Source: Luteolibacter sp. | GTDB lineage: Bacteria > Verrucomicrobiota > Verrucomicrobiia > Verrucomicrobiales > Akkermansiaceae | Direction: 5' to 3' | DNA: 41,490 bases | NCBI GenBank assembly: GCA_030696085.1 | Contig: JAUYNL010000012.1 | Span: forward strand, 1-41,490 | Notes under the pieces: generated by a model | What the model was told of the DNA's origin: nothing | What the model saw: only the letters and a program-made list of their open reading frames with translations | Databases searched by the model: none | Shown: positions 17,354 through 26,684 of the stretch, in pieces | Numbering within the stretch: the first letter of the stretch is position 1 | Layout: every line of letters starts with the position of its first letter | Position numbers and translations under genes: made by a program

Positions 17354-19768
17354 ATGACCTCCCCGCTCTCCGCTCCGTCAACCAGCTTTCCCATAGCCCT
17401 TCAATCCAAGGCCGCACATCTTCTAATAAAAGTCTTCCCATGGCTCGCGCTGGCGGGTTGCGCTGGTGCGGAACTGGTGGACGCGCCCGCGCTCGGGGTG
17501 CGGCTGGAGCGCGGCTTCCGCATCTCACAATTTGCCGACGAACGCTTGGCAAACGATGTGTGGTGCATGGCGCTTAACCCGCGCGGGGAGGTCGTCGTTT
17601 CCGGTGCGGGCTACATCCGCACGCTCCTTGATACGAATGGTGACGGGCGGGCGGACGAGGCCTTGCCTTTTGCCAACATCGCCCGCGGCGCGATGGGCAT
17701 TTGTTTTGGCGAGGGAGGGAAACAAGTGCTGGTGATGGCCGATGGCTGGCTCTCGGAATACCGCGATGACAATCTCGATCGCATCGCCGATGGTGCGCCC
17801 CGCAAGTTGTTCCCTTTCGCGGGGGGCGAGCACGCCGGGCACGCGATCCGGCGCGGGCCGGACGGTTGGTGGTGGGTGATCGGCGGCAATGATGCGGGCA
17901 TCGACAAGCTCCTGCCTCCCGCAGCGGAGGGCGCTCCGTTTCTCGCCGGGGCGCTGGTGCGGATTTCACCGGATTTCTCGAAGATCGAACTGGTGGCTGG
18001 CGGTTTCCGCAATGCCTATGATTTCGACTTCGACGCGCAAGGCCGGGTGTTCACGTTTGATAGTGACTGCGAGAGTGATTACTTCCTGCCGTGGTATAGC
18101 GGATGCGCGATTTACGAGGTGAAACCGGGGCTGCATCACGGGTGGCGGCTGGCCGGCTGGATGCGCAGTTTCCGCGTGCCGGACTACATGCCCTCCACGG
18201 TGCCGGCGCTGGCGGACATCGGGCGTGGCTCGCCGACGGGGGTGGTGGTTTCCCGCTCCGCGAAGATGCCCGCGCACTATCGAGGCGGGCTTTTTCTAGC
18301 AGACTGGACGTTCGGGCGCATCTATCATGTGCCGGCCGGGAGCAAGCGGCCCGAGGTGTTTCTCGAACCGATCGGCACGGCGGGCTTCGCGCCGACGGAC
18401 ATCGTGGAGACGGAGGCTGGCGCGTTGTTCGTGAGCATCGGCGGGCGGAAAACGCGGGGTTCGGTTTTCCGGATCGAGCCGGATGGCACGGAGTTGGCGG
18501 TGCAACCCGTGGTTCCGGTGGTGGAAACCCCGGCGGCTCCCGAGTTGGCGCGGCTCGCGAAGGCGCAGGACGCGCTCGGCGGCTGGCGCTTAGTGGGAGC
18601 CTCGGCGGAGGCGTTTGTGGCCTACGAGGCGGCGAAGCCGGAAGGTCTCGCGGGGCCGGAGCGTGCCGCCGCGCTGGAGCTGGGGCGGGCGCAATTGACC
18701 GCTGCGGACTTCCGAATCCAGACGGAGGCGGCTCGTTTGCTTGCGATGTTAGAGGATGATTCCCCGGCATCTCTCGGGGGCGTTCTCGCGTCGATCACGG
18801 AGAAATCTTCCGCGACGAGGGACTTTCACGCGCTTGCCTGCATGGCCCGGCTGCGCGGCACGCGGACTCCGGAAATCACCGCCGGAAGCGCCCGCGCCAT
18901 CCTCAATCTGGAGCGCAAACTCGCGGGCGGCGATCAACGGCCGAAGCAAAACTGGGGCATCCGGCTCAACGAAGTGGTCTCACGGATGATCGAGCGGGAT
19001 CCCGCGCTGGCCGACTCGTTGGTGGGCGCGGCGGATTTCGCCACGCCCGGCCACCTCGCCCTGGTGGACGCGCTGCCCGCCGTCCGCCGGGAAGCGGCGG
19101 CCCGCGCGTTTCTCGCCGCCGCGAATGCGAACGCCGCTTTCGAGTGGACGCCCGAGTTGGTGAGACTCATCTCCACGCTGCCCGGGACGCGGCCACTGCT
19201 GCGAGGGAAGTGGAGTAGCCCCGCTCTCCGCCCGGCGCTGCGCGAAGTGCTGAAGCGTGACGCCACCGCAGAGGATTTGGCGTTGATGGTCGAGCCGCCG
19301 CCGCCACCGCTTGGCGATGTGGCCGGGTTCGCCGAGTCGTTGAAACCAATCGTCTGGGAGCAAGGCGACGCCGCACGGGGTGGGCGGATTTTCAGGGATC
19401 GCGCTTGTGCGGTTTGCCATGTGGGCACCTCGCCGCTCGGACCGGAGCTTGCCGGTCCCGTCGCCCGGCTCTCTGCAAGCGATTTGCTCACCGAGATCCA
19501 GTTTCCCAGCCGCAACATCGCCGAGGCATTCCAAGCCACGCTTTTCACCTTGAAGGATGGCACCACACGCGTCGGCCTTATCGCCTTCGATTCGGCGGAC
19601 GGTGTCCTCATCCACACCGGCCCCGGCACCACCGAGCGGCTGGCGGAGAGCGACATCGCCAGCCGCGACTCCTACAAGACCTCGTTCATGCCGCCCGGCT
19701 TGCTCTCCGGCCTGAAACCCGCCGATCTGGCCGATCTCACCGCCTACTTGCGCACGCTCCGGAACTAG
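17354..19768 (+). CDS. PVC-type membrane-bound dehydrogenase with C-terminal cytochrome c domain (predicted lipoprotein)
   Basis: This 804-residue protein is exported, with a lipobox L33-A34-G35-C36 at the end of its hydrophobic signal, so it is predicted to be lipid-anchored at C36. Residues about 50-380 form a beta-propeller of the glucose/sorbosone-dehydrogenase-like type (NDVWCMALNPRGEVVVSG, GGFRNAYDFDFDAQGRVFTFDSD, GLFLADWTFGRIYHV). The middle (about 395-640) is alpha-helical and HEAT-like. The end carries a haem-binding C685-A-V-C688-H689 motif, followed by the PVC-typical GPELAGPVARLSASDLLTEIQFPSRNIAEAF and a late M with PP (FMPPGLL), a possible distal haem ligand. It likely oxidises a sugar or similar substrate outside the cytoplasm and passes electrons to the haem. 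The Tat Gfo/Idh/MocA and DUF1080 genes directly downstream support a role in glycan oxidation. The substrate is unknown. Confidence 0.85.
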   Translation: MTSPLSAPSTSFPIALQSKAAHLLIKVFPWLALAGCAGAELVDAPALGVRLERGFRISQFADERLANDVWCMALNPRGEVVVSGAGYIRTLLDTNGDGRADEALPFANIARGAMGICFGEGGKQVLVMADGWLSEYRDDNLDRIADGAPRKLFPFAGGEHAGHAIRRGPDGWWWVIGGNDAGIDKLLPPAAEGAPFLAGALVRISPDFSKIELVAGGFRNAYDFDFDAQGRVFTFDSDCESDYFLPWYSGCAIYEVKPGLHHGWRLAGWMRSFRVPDYMPSTVPALADIGRGSPTGVVVSRSAKMPAHYRGGLFLADWTFGRIYHVPAGSKRPEVFLEPIGTAGFAPTDIVETEAGALFVSIGGRKTRGSVFRIEPDGTELAVQPVVPVVETPAAPELARLAKAQDALGGWRLVGASAEAFVAYEAAKPEGLAGPERAAALELGRAQLTAADFRIQTEAARLLAMLEDDSPASLGGVLASITEKSSATRDFHALACMARLRGTRTPEITAGSARAILNLERKLAGGDQRPKQNWGIRLNEVVSRMIERDPALADSLVGAADFATPGHLALVDALPAVRREAAARAFLAAANANAAFEWTPELVRLISTLPGTRPLLRGKWSSPALRPALREVLKRDATAEDLALMVEPPPPPLGDVAGFAESLKPIVWEQGDAARGGRIFRDRACAVCHVGTSPLGPELAGPVARLSASDLLTEIQFPSRNIAEAFQATLFTLKDGTTRVGLIAFDSADGVLIHTGPGTTERLAESDIASRDSYKTSFMPPGLLSGLKPADLADLTAYLRTLRN

Positions 19769-19864
19769 CAGTCAGTCAGAACTCACTCAGGGCCAAGGCT
19801 GCGATTCATAATTGCCGAATTTCGATATATTCCATATCTCTCATGCGTATCATTTCAAAAGCTC

Positions 19865-21208
19865 ATGACCTCACCTGACTCCACCCGCCGCCGTTTTCTT
19901 AAAACTTCCGCAGCCACACTGCTGGGCGCACCTTTCGTCACATCAGGCGCGAAAGCCGCGCCAGCCAGTCAAAAGCTCCGCCACCTGGCCTTTGGCGCGG
20001 GCAGCATGTCCTGGGTGGATATCATCGCGTTTTCAACCCATCCGAACTGGGAGCTCGCCGCCGTGTGCGATGTGGACACCCGCACCTTCGCGCAAGTCAA
20101 AGAGAAATTTCCAAACGTTCGCACCTACGTCGATTGGCGCGAGGCATTGGAAAAAGAAGCGGGCCAGGTCGATAGCGTGCATATCAGCACGCCGGACCAT
20201 ATGCACGCCGCCATCGGCATGGCTGCGATCTCTAAGGGACTGCATGTCTATGGCCAGAAACCCCTCACCCAAAACCTCGCCGAGTGCCGCACCCTCACCC
20301 GCTTTGCCCACGAGAAGGGTATCGTGACCCAAATGGGCATCCAGATCTCCTCCTCATTTGGCGAACGTTTCACCGTCGAAATGATCCATCGGGGAGACAT
20401 CGGAAAGGTCAAGGAGGTCCACTCCTTCTCAAACAAAAAATGGGGGGACATGGATCCCGTCCCCATTGCGAGAGCCGCTTCCCCGCCTACAGAGCTCGAT
20501 TGGGACAAGTGGCTCGGTGTTTCCGCGGAGCGTCCGTTCATCCCGGATTACTATCATCCGTCAAACTGGCGCAAACGGCGCGACTTCGGCACCGGAACGC
20601 TCGGGGACATGGGCTGCCACATGTTCAGCGGATGGTACCGTGCGCTCTCCCTCACCATGCCCCTGAGCGTTACCTCACTGGGTCCGCCGCCACCCAACGC
20701 GGAAAACTGGGCCAACGACGGCAAGGTTGAATATATCTATCCAGGAACGATCCACACCGCCGACAAGACCGTGAAGGTGACTTGGTATGATGGCGATCAA
20801 CTCCCGCCCAAGGAGGTCCTTGCCTTGCTCGGCGATATCCCGTGGCCCGATCAGGGAAGCCTCTACATCGGCACCGATGGCGTGCTGCTCCACCAGCACG
20901 GATCCACCCCGAAGCTCCTGCCCAGAGAGAAATTCCAAGGCATCCGCCCGCCCAAATTGGAAGCTCGCAACCACTGGTATGAATTCGTGGACTGCTGCCT
21001 GGCAGGCGGATCCAACAGGAAACCCAGTGCTAACTTTGACTACGCCGGCCCGCTCACCGAAGCGGTCTTGCTAGGTTGCCTCGCCAGCATTTTTCCAAAA
21101 CAAACATTGGAATGGAACGCCGAGAAAATGCTCTTCACGAATTCGGCGGAAGCCACGAAATTCGTAAAACGCCGCTATCGGCCCGGCTGGGAGATTCCCG
21201 GCCTGTGA
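19865..21208 (+). CDS. Tat-exported Gfo/Idh/MocA family oxidoreductase
   Basis: The 447-residue protein begins with a twin-arginine signal (STRRRFLKTSAATLLGAPFV, R8-R9-R10-F11-L12-K13). The Rossmann domain shows GAGSM (about 44-48), the acidic turn VCDVD (about 67-71), ISTPDHMH and GQKPLTQN with the conserved lysine K132. The family usually has EKP; the Q variant is frequent in Tat-exported PVC members. The second domain contains GTLGDMGCHMF, with D248 and H252 as probable catalytic or metal residues. Such enzymes interconvert hydroxyl and keto groups on sugars with a tightly bound NAD(P). Its position between the cytochrome dehydrogenase and DUF1080 suggests that it handles 3-keto sugars. 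A spacer of 96 bp upstream shows no clear terminator, so cotranscription is possible. Confidence 0.93.
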   Translation: MTSPDSTRRRFLKTSAATLLGAPFVTSGAKAAPASQKLRHLAFGAGSMSWVDIIAFSTHPNWELAAVCDVDTRTFAQVKEKFPNVRTYVDWREALEKEAGQVDSVHISTPDHMHAAIGMAAISKGLHVYGQKPLTQNLAECRTLTRFAHEKGIVTQMGIQISSSFGERFTVEMIHRGDIGKVKEVHSFSNKKWGDMDPVPIARAASPPTELDWDKWLGVSAERPFIPDYYHPSNWRKRRDFGTGTLGDMGCHMFSGWYRALSLTMPLSVTSLGPPPPNAENWANDGKVEYIYPGTIHTADKTVKVTWYDGDQLPPKEVLALLGDIPWPDQGSLYIGTDGVLLHQHGSTPKLLPREKFQGIRPPKLEARNHWYEFVDCCLAGGSNRKPSANFDYAGPLTEAVLLGCLASIFPKQTLEWNAEKMLFTNSAEATKFVKRRYRPGWEIPGL

Positions 21209-21264
21209 AATCCAGATTCCCTGCGCCCCTGCGACCATTCGCTTCAGTCAGCGGGCTATGAAAT

Positions 21265-22290
21265 ATGACATCATTTACCACCATGAAAAAAACAGCGTTC
21301 AGTTCCATTCCATTGATCATTACAAGCGCCGTATTGCTCGGCGCGTCGCCCTGGCTCATTGCCGCGGATTTCGCCAATCCATTCATAGGACGCTGGGCTC
21401 TTGATCTTCCTGGTGGCGGAGCCGGATGGCTTGGCATCGAGGATCAGAACGGTTCGCTTAAAGGGACTCTGCTCTGGGGCGGTGGTAGCGTGTTGCCGGC
21501 GGCCGGGACAAAGATGGAAAACGGGGTATTGGTCTTCTCGCGGGAAGTTTACACGAAAGATGATGGGAAAGTTGTGCGTCATATCGAAACGATTAGCGCG
21601 CGGCTTGAGGGTGACAAAATGGAGCTCAAATCCATCACGGTGGACCCGGCGGGAATAGAAATCGCCAGGAGCGAGTTCAAGGGCGGCAGAATCGCCGACC
21701 TGCCCCCGAAACCGGATTTGTCACAAGTGAAATTCGGCAATCCGATCTCGTTGCTAAACGGCAAGGATCTGGCTGGTTGGACGGTGTTGAATGAAAAAGC
21801 GCCCAATTGCTGGAGTGTCATCGACGGAGTTCTGGTCAACAACGTGGTTGCCGCGGACGGCACCAACCAACATGGCACCAACATCCGCACCGAGGCCGAG
21901 TTCGAGGATTTTAATCTCAAGGCGGAGCTGCGCGTGCCGGAAGGGGGCAACAGCGGGATCTATCTGCGCGGCGTCTATGAAGTGCAAGTGGCTGAGAGCT
22001 TCGGAAAACCGTGTGATTCCCACAACATGGGTGCGCTCTATAGCCGAATCGTCCCTTCGGTAGCCGCCGAGAAACCCGCCGGCGTCTGGCAGACTCTGGA
22101 CATCACGCTTGTGGACCGCCATCTAACCGTCCTGTTGAACGGCGTCACCATCATCGACAATCAACCCGTGCTCGGTTGCACCGGCGGAGCTCTTACTTCG
22201 GACGAGTTCCAACCGGGTCCGATCTTTCTGCAAGGTGACCACACCAACGTCGAATACCGCAAGTTGGAGTTGACTCCCGTGATCAGATAA
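21265..22290 (+). CDS. DUF1080 (3-keto-disaccharide hydrolase family) protein with N-terminal beta-barrel-like domain
   Basis: This 341-residue exported protein has a signal of basic residues followed by FSSIPLIITSAVLLGA and a cleavage site near LIAAD. The ATG at 21283 (MKKTAFSS) is an equally plausible start. Residues about 38-150 form an extra domain of beta strands (FIGRWALDLPGGGAGWLGI, MENGVLVFSREVYTKDDG). Residues about 158-339 form the DUF1080 jelly roll, recognised by PISLLNGKDLAGW, WSVIDGVLVNN, FNLKAELRVPEGGNSGIYLRG, YEVQV, GVWQTLDIT and GPIFLQGDHTNVEYRKL. DUF1080 members are related to laminin G/GH16-type folds and include hydrolases acting on 3-keto glycosides. With the oxidoreductase upstream it is likely to cleave an oxidised disaccharide or oligosaccharide. 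Activity is inferred from family and context. Confidence 0.88.
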   Translation: MTSFTTMKKTAFSSIPLIITSAVLLGASPWLIAADFANPFIGRWALDLPGGGAGWLGIEDQNGSLKGTLLWGGGSVLPAAGTKMENGVLVFSREVYTKDDGKVVRHIETISARLEGDKMELKSITVDPAGIEIARSEFKGGRIADLPPKPDLSQVKFGNPISLLNGKDLAGWTVLNEKAPNCWSVIDGVLVNNVVAADGTNQHGTNIRTEAEFEDFNLKAELRVPEGGNSGIYLRGVYEVQVAESFGKPCDSHNMGALYSRIVPSVAAEKPAGVWQTLDITLVDRHLTVLLNGVTIIDNQPVLGCTGGALTSDEFQPGPIFLQGDHTNVEYRKLELTPVIR

Positions 22291-22403
22291 ACGCATTTCC
22301 GGACGGTTGCCGGGATGTTTTCCCATGATGCCATGTCGAAAGTCATGGAGCCGCCCGCGATCAACATGAAATGAGTTTCTTCCGATTTTCAAACGAACCA
22401 AGC

Positions 22404-24296
22404 ATGACAACCCGTTTTTCATGGATTCTTTCGAGCGCGCTGGCTTTTGTGACGGTTCCACTCGCCTCCGCCTTGGAACTCAAGTCCCCCGATGGCAGGG
22501 TGGAGTTATGCTTCGACCTGAAAACTCTCGGCGAGGAACAGGAATGTCCGGTCTATCGGGTAAATTTCCAAGGTCGTCCGGTATTGGCGGAATCGCGTCT
22601 TGGCCTGGAATTGAACGGCGGCGCACTGGCCGCCGGTTTTAAAATCACCGGGCGGGAAACCAGCATGGGAGACAGCACCTGGAAGCCGGTTCTCGGCGAG
22701 CGGGAATCCATCCGCGATCATTTCAACCAGCTTGTCGTGGACCTGCGGGAAGTGAATCCACCCGAACGCCGCCTGCGGTTGACATTCCGCGCCTACAACG
22801 AGGGCGTGGCGTTTTGTTATACCTTGCCCGGGCAACCCGGCCTAGCAGACTTCGTCATCAATCGCGAACGGACGCAGTTTGCCTTTGCCGCCGACCATGC
22901 CGCGTGGGCGGTGTACAGCGCCCAGGGAAACTACGATGCAGATGATCCTCGGCAAAAAGGGAAACTACCCGCATGCGGACCGGTGCCATTGAGCGCGGTC
23001 CAGGCGGGTGCCGAGCGTCCTCTAACGGTGCGTGTGGATGATCGTCTCTACGCCGCCGTCACCGAGGCTCGTTTGGTGGATTATGCGAGGATGAAACTGC
23101 GGCCGGTCGCAGGCGCGGACCACGCGTTGGAGGCCCTGCTCGATGGCGAGGTTACGGGAAAAACCCCGTTCACCTCGCCGTGGCGCGTGGTGATGGTGGC
23201 GACCTCGCCGGGCAAGCTGTTGGAGCAAAATTATTTGATTTCGAATCTGAATGATCCTTGCGCCATCGCCGATACTTCATGGATCAAACCCGGCAAAGTC
23301 ATCCGGGAAGTGACGTTGTCCACCGTCGGCGGGAAGGCATGTGTGGATTTCGCCCTGCGCCAGGGCTTGCAATTCATCGAGTATGACGCCGGTTGGTATG
23401 GCCATGAATACGATGCCAAGTCCGATGCGCGGGACGTGCATCTCGATCCGCTCCGCAACCCGGATCCGACGGCGTTGAACCTGCGCGAGGTGATTGACTA
23501 CGCGAACTCGAAGGGCATCGGCGTGATTCTCTATGTGAACCACTTGGCGATGGAAAAGCAGTTGGATGAAATCCTGCCGATCTACCGGAAATGGGGGGTC
23601 AAGGGAGTGAAGTATGGTTTTGTGAATGTGGGCGGTCAGCATTGGACGGCATGGCTGCACGAGGCGATCCGCAAGGCCGCCGCACACCGGTTAATGGTGG
23701 ACATCCACGATGAATTCCGCGATACCGGCTACCAACGGACGTTTCCGAACCTGATGACCGTGGAGGGGGTGGGTGGCAACGAGGAGTTTCCAACTCCGGC
23801 CCATAATGCAGCGCTACCCTTTACGCGGTATCTAACCGGAGCGGCGGATTACACGTATTGTTGGAAGAGCCCTCGCCTACAGGTCAGTCAGGCTCATCAA
23901 CTGGCGATTTCCACGATTTACTTCAGTCCTTGGCAGTTTCTTTTCTGGTATGACAAACCCGCCGAGGTGACGGATGAACCCGCGCTGGACTACTGGAGAC
24001 ATCTGCCGACGACTTGGGACGAAACCCGTGTGCTGGCGGGAGAAATCGGTCGGCGTGCCGTTGTCGCCCGGCGAAAGGGGGAGGAATGGTATGTTGGGGC
24101 CATTGCGCCGGTGGACGGGAAATTTCAAATCCCGCTGGAATTTCTGCCAGCGGGGAAAAAGTTCACCGCAAGAATTTATTCCGACAATCAAAATGGCAAA
24201 CAAGTCCTGCTCGAGGAGCGGGCCGTGGATTCCCTTTCGGTTCTCGATGCGGACATTCCAACCAACGGCGGAATCGCAATCCGTTTGATTCCGTAA
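22404..24296 (+). CDS. Glycoside hydrolase family 97 protein (alpha-glucosidase/alpha-galactosidase type)
   Basis: The 630-residue exported enzyme starts at the ATG at 22404, which gives a clean signal peptide (MTTRFSWILSSALAFVTVPLASA); an in-frame ATG at 22371 adds 11 residues. The N-terminal beta-supersandwich (about 25-270) begins with LKSPDGRVEL, as GH97 proteins do. The TIM barrel follows with FIEYDAGWYG, GVILYVNH and GVKGVKYGFVNVGG, then RTFPNLMTVEGVGGNEEF with Glu454 and Glu460, and HNAALPFTRYLTGAADYT. Retaining GH97 enzymes carry an aspartate nucleophile in a K-[VI]-D-F motif. Here the equivalent position is Gly405 (KYGF), as in inverting, SusB-like members, so inversion by glutamate base and acid residues is expected. 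A C-terminal beta domain (about 540-630) completes the fold. It should act on terminal alpha-linked glucose or galactose; which one is not certain. Confidence 0.9.
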   Translation: MTTRFSWILSSALAFVTVPLASALELKSPDGRVELCFDLKTLGEEQECPVYRVNFQGRPVLAESRLGLELNGGALAAGFKITGRETSMGDSTWKPVLGERESIRDHFNQLVVDLREVNPPERRLRLTFRAYNEGVAFCYTLPGQPGLADFVINRERTQFAFAADHAAWAVYSAQGNYDADDPRQKGKLPACGPVPLSAVQAGAERPLTVRVDDRLYAAVTEARLVDYARMKLRPVAGADHALEALLDGEVTGKTPFTSPWRVVMVATSPGKLLEQNYLISNLNDPCAIADTSWIKPGKVIREVTLSTVGGKACVDFALRQGLQFIEYDAGWYGHEYDAKSDARDVHLDPLRNPDPTALNLREVIDYANSKGIGVILYVNHLAMEKQLDEILPIYRKWGVKGVKYGFVNVGGQHWTAWLHEAIRKAAAHRLMVDIHDEFRDTGYQRTFPNLMTVEGVGGNEEFPTPAHNAALPFTRYLTGAADYTYCWKSPRLQVSQAHQLAISTIYFSPWQFLFWYDKPAEVTDEPALDYWRHLPTTWDETRVLAGEIGRRAVVARRKGEEWYVGAIAPVDGKFQIPLEFLPAGKKFTARIYSDNQNGKQVLLEERAVDSLSVLDADIPTNGGIAIRLIP

Positions 24297-24308
24297 CTTC
24301 ATTCACCT

Positions 24309-26684
24309 ATGAAAAATCGCATATCCCGCATCATCTGGAGCGCCACGGCGCTTTCCACCGCGATTGGCATGGCCGCGGATTTCCATGTCGCACCCGGCGG
24401 TTCGGATGAGAATCCCGGCACGAAAGAGAAACCTCTGGCCACTTTGCATTCGGCGCGGGACGCCGCTCGTGCGGCGGGCGCGGGGCCGCATCGGATCGTG
24501 GTTTTACCGGGAGAATATTTCCTGGCAAAAACCCTAGATCTTGATTCGCGCGACAACGGCCTAAGCATCGAAGCGGATGAAGCAGGCAAAGTTATTCTCT
24601 ATGGCGGCAAACAGGTGGTTGGCTGGCAGCGCGACGGGGCGAATTTCTGGCGCGCGGAGTTGCCGGAAGTGAAAGCGGGCACATGGGATTTCCGCTCCCT
24701 GGTGGTCAACGGCAGCTTGCCGGAGCGGGCGCGGATGCCGGAGACGGGCACGTTCACTCATCTGAGCAAGTTCGACGTGCAGTGGTTGTCTTCCGTGGGT
24801 GGTGGCTGGGCGCGCCCGCCGCTGCCGGAGGAATTGGTGACGATGCTTTATGACCCGAAGGATTTACCGGCATCACTTGACGCGGGCAATGCCGAGGTGC
24901 GGGTCTATCACATGTGGGACGAGTCGCTGGTAGGCATCGACCGCAATGACACGGACCGGCACGCTTTGGTTTTCCGTTCTCCCGCGATCTCGCCTCCGGG
25001 GGCATACGGAGTGAAGAAGTATGTGGTTTTCAATACCCGCGAGGGCATGACCAAGCCCGGCCAATGGTATCTGGATCGCACGGCGGGACAAGTCGTGTAT
25101 TGGCCGTTGGAGGGGGAAGATATGACGAAGGCGAAGGTGTTCGCGCCGGTGTTGGAGAGGATCATCGGTATCGTCGGAACGAGTAAGGCCGCCGCCGAGA
25201 AGATCACCTTGCGCGGGTTGTCCCTACAGGCCACCACCACGCCGCTCAAGCCGGGTGGATTTGGCGCGGGGAGGTTTGACGGGGCGATCCGCATGGAGCG
25301 TGCGCGGCAGTGCGTGTTGGACAATCTGGAGATTTCCAATGTGGCCGGGCAGGGGGTGATGGCGCGGGAGATTGTGGATTGCGAGATTCGTGACAGCGCG
25401 ATTCATCATGCGGGTGCTTGTGGCATCCATGCCAGCGGCGGAAATGTGCTGGTGGCGCGCAATCACCTGCACCACGTCGGGCTTTATCATCCGAGTGCGG
25501 TGGCTTTGTTGGCCAGCCATGAATTGCGCGCCCCGGATGACAAGGGATTTCATATCTATCGGAACGAAATCAGTGACACTCCCTACAGCGGCATCATCTG
25601 TGGAGGCGGCGGTCATTTGATCGAGGAAAACCTGATTTCCCGGGTGATGCGCGAGATGCATGATGGCGGGGCGATCTACGGCGGCATCCGCAACAGCATT
25701 CTGCGGGGCAATGTGGTGCGGGACGTGGTGGAGGTGGGTTCGGGCTATGGTGTTTCCGCCTATTATCTGGACGAGGGGGCCGAGGATTGCGTGGTGGAGC
25801 GCAATGTGGCCATCGGGGTGGAGCGTCCGGTCCACAATCACATCGCCCGCAATCTGGTGATCCGGGACAACGTGTTCATTGCGGAGAAGGGCATGACCCT
25901 GTCATTCCAGCGTTCCGGTGGTTGCACGTTCACGGGAAACACGTTGTTTGCTCCCGGCGGGATTTCGATTGTATCGCCGAACGCGATCAAGGTTTGGGAG
26001 AAGAATGTGATCTATCGTGACGGTATTACCCAGGCGGGGACTGCGCGGGCTTTCACGATCGGTGATGCCATGCCGCTGACGCCCGCTCCGGGGCGCAAGA
26101 ACGCGCCTGTGAGCGTGGCCCGCGCGGCGCAGGCTCCGGTGCTGGATGGTGTGATCGGTTTGGACGAGTGGAGCGTCCCGCTGGTGAGTCTGGACCGCGA
26201 GCCTTCGCGCTGGAACGGCAGCGGCGCTCCGGTGTTGTCACAGTTCTCTTATGATGACAAGTGCCTGTATGTGGCGGTGAACACGGTGCTTTTCGATGGG
26301 AGCAAGATCCGCAAGGGCGGCGTTTGGGGCCGGGATGACGGTGCGGAAATCAGCATTGCAGGCGGGGATGCCAACTTCGTGTTGCGCGGGTTCGCGGACG
26401 ACACGCTGCAAAGCGTGACGGATGCGGGTGCTTCTTCCGCGGCGGCCACAGGCCTGGGAAAGGCGGTTCGGTTTGTTGCCAAGCCTTACGGCAAATCCAA
26501 GTTCGGCTGGCACTGCGAGTGGGCGATACCATTCGAGGCTCTGGGTTTGAAGCCGGTTGCGGGGTTGAAGATCGCTTTCAATCTTGGCGTCTATCGGGCA
26601 GAAGACGGCGTTTCCAGATGCCTGGAGGGGACGCTCGCTGAAAACTGGCGTCTCGATCAGGCCGCCGTGCTTGAACTGAAATGA
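24309..26684 (+). CDS. Secreted right-handed beta-helix glycosidase-like protein with C-terminal CBM9-like domain
   Basis: The 791-residue exported protein has a signal peptide of about 23 residues, then FHVAPGGSDENPGTKEKPLATL, the standard entrance of pectate-lyase-like helices. Residues about 115-260 carry a leader domain with LVVNGSLPERARMPE and GQWYLDRTAGQVVYWP. This resembles the N-terminal region of beta-helix glycosidases such as GH141 (NG...AR.P; GeWylD...lyY). About 265-590 are helix coils rich in H, N and D (VLDNLEISNV, DSAIHHAG, RNEISDTPYSGI, GGAIYGG). About 600-791 form a CBM9/DOMON-like sandwich (APVLDGVIGLDEWSV, CLYVAVNT, HCEWAIPFEALGLKP). It begins 12 bp after the GH97 stop and overlaps the next GH2 by 4 bp, so the three form an operon. 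Whether it is a lyase, glycosidase or binding protein cannot be settled by sequence alone. Confidence 0.85.
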   Translation: MKNRISRIIWSATALSTAIGMAADFHVAPGGSDENPGTKEKPLATLHSARDAARAAGAGPHRIVVLPGEYFLAKTLDLDSRDNGLSIEADEAGKVILYGGKQVVGWQRDGANFWRAELPEVKAGTWDFRSLVVNGSLPERARMPETGTFTHLSKFDVQWLSSVGGGWARPPLPEELVTMLYDPKDLPASLDAGNAEVRVYHMWDESLVGIDRNDTDRHALVFRSPAISPPGAYGVKKYVVFNTREGMTKPGQWYLDRTAGQVVYWPLEGEDMTKAKVFAPVLERIIGIVGTSKAAAEKITLRGLSLQATTTPLKPGGFGAGRFDGAIRMERARQCVLDNLEISNVAGQGVMAREIVDCEIRDSAIHHAGACGIHASGGNVLVARNHLHHVGLYHPSAVALLASHELRAPDDKGFHIYRNEISDTPYSGIICGGGGHLIEENLISRVMREMHDGGAIYGGIRNSILRGNVVRDVVEVGSGYGVSAYYLDEGAEDCVVERNVAIGVERPVHNHIARNLVIRDNVFIAEKGMTLSFQRSGGCTFTGNTLFAPGGISIVSPNAIKVWEKNVIYRDGITQAGTARAFTIGDAMPLTPAPGRKNAPVSVARAAQAPVLDGVIGLDEWSVPLVSLDREPSRWNGSGAPVLSQFSYDDKCLYVAVNTVLFDGSKIRKGGVWGRDDGAEISIAGGDANFVLRGFADDTLQSVTDAGASSAAATGLGKAVRFVAKPYGKSKFGWHCEWAIPFEALGLKPVAGLKIAFNLGVYRAEDGVSRCLEGTLAENWRLDQAAVLELK

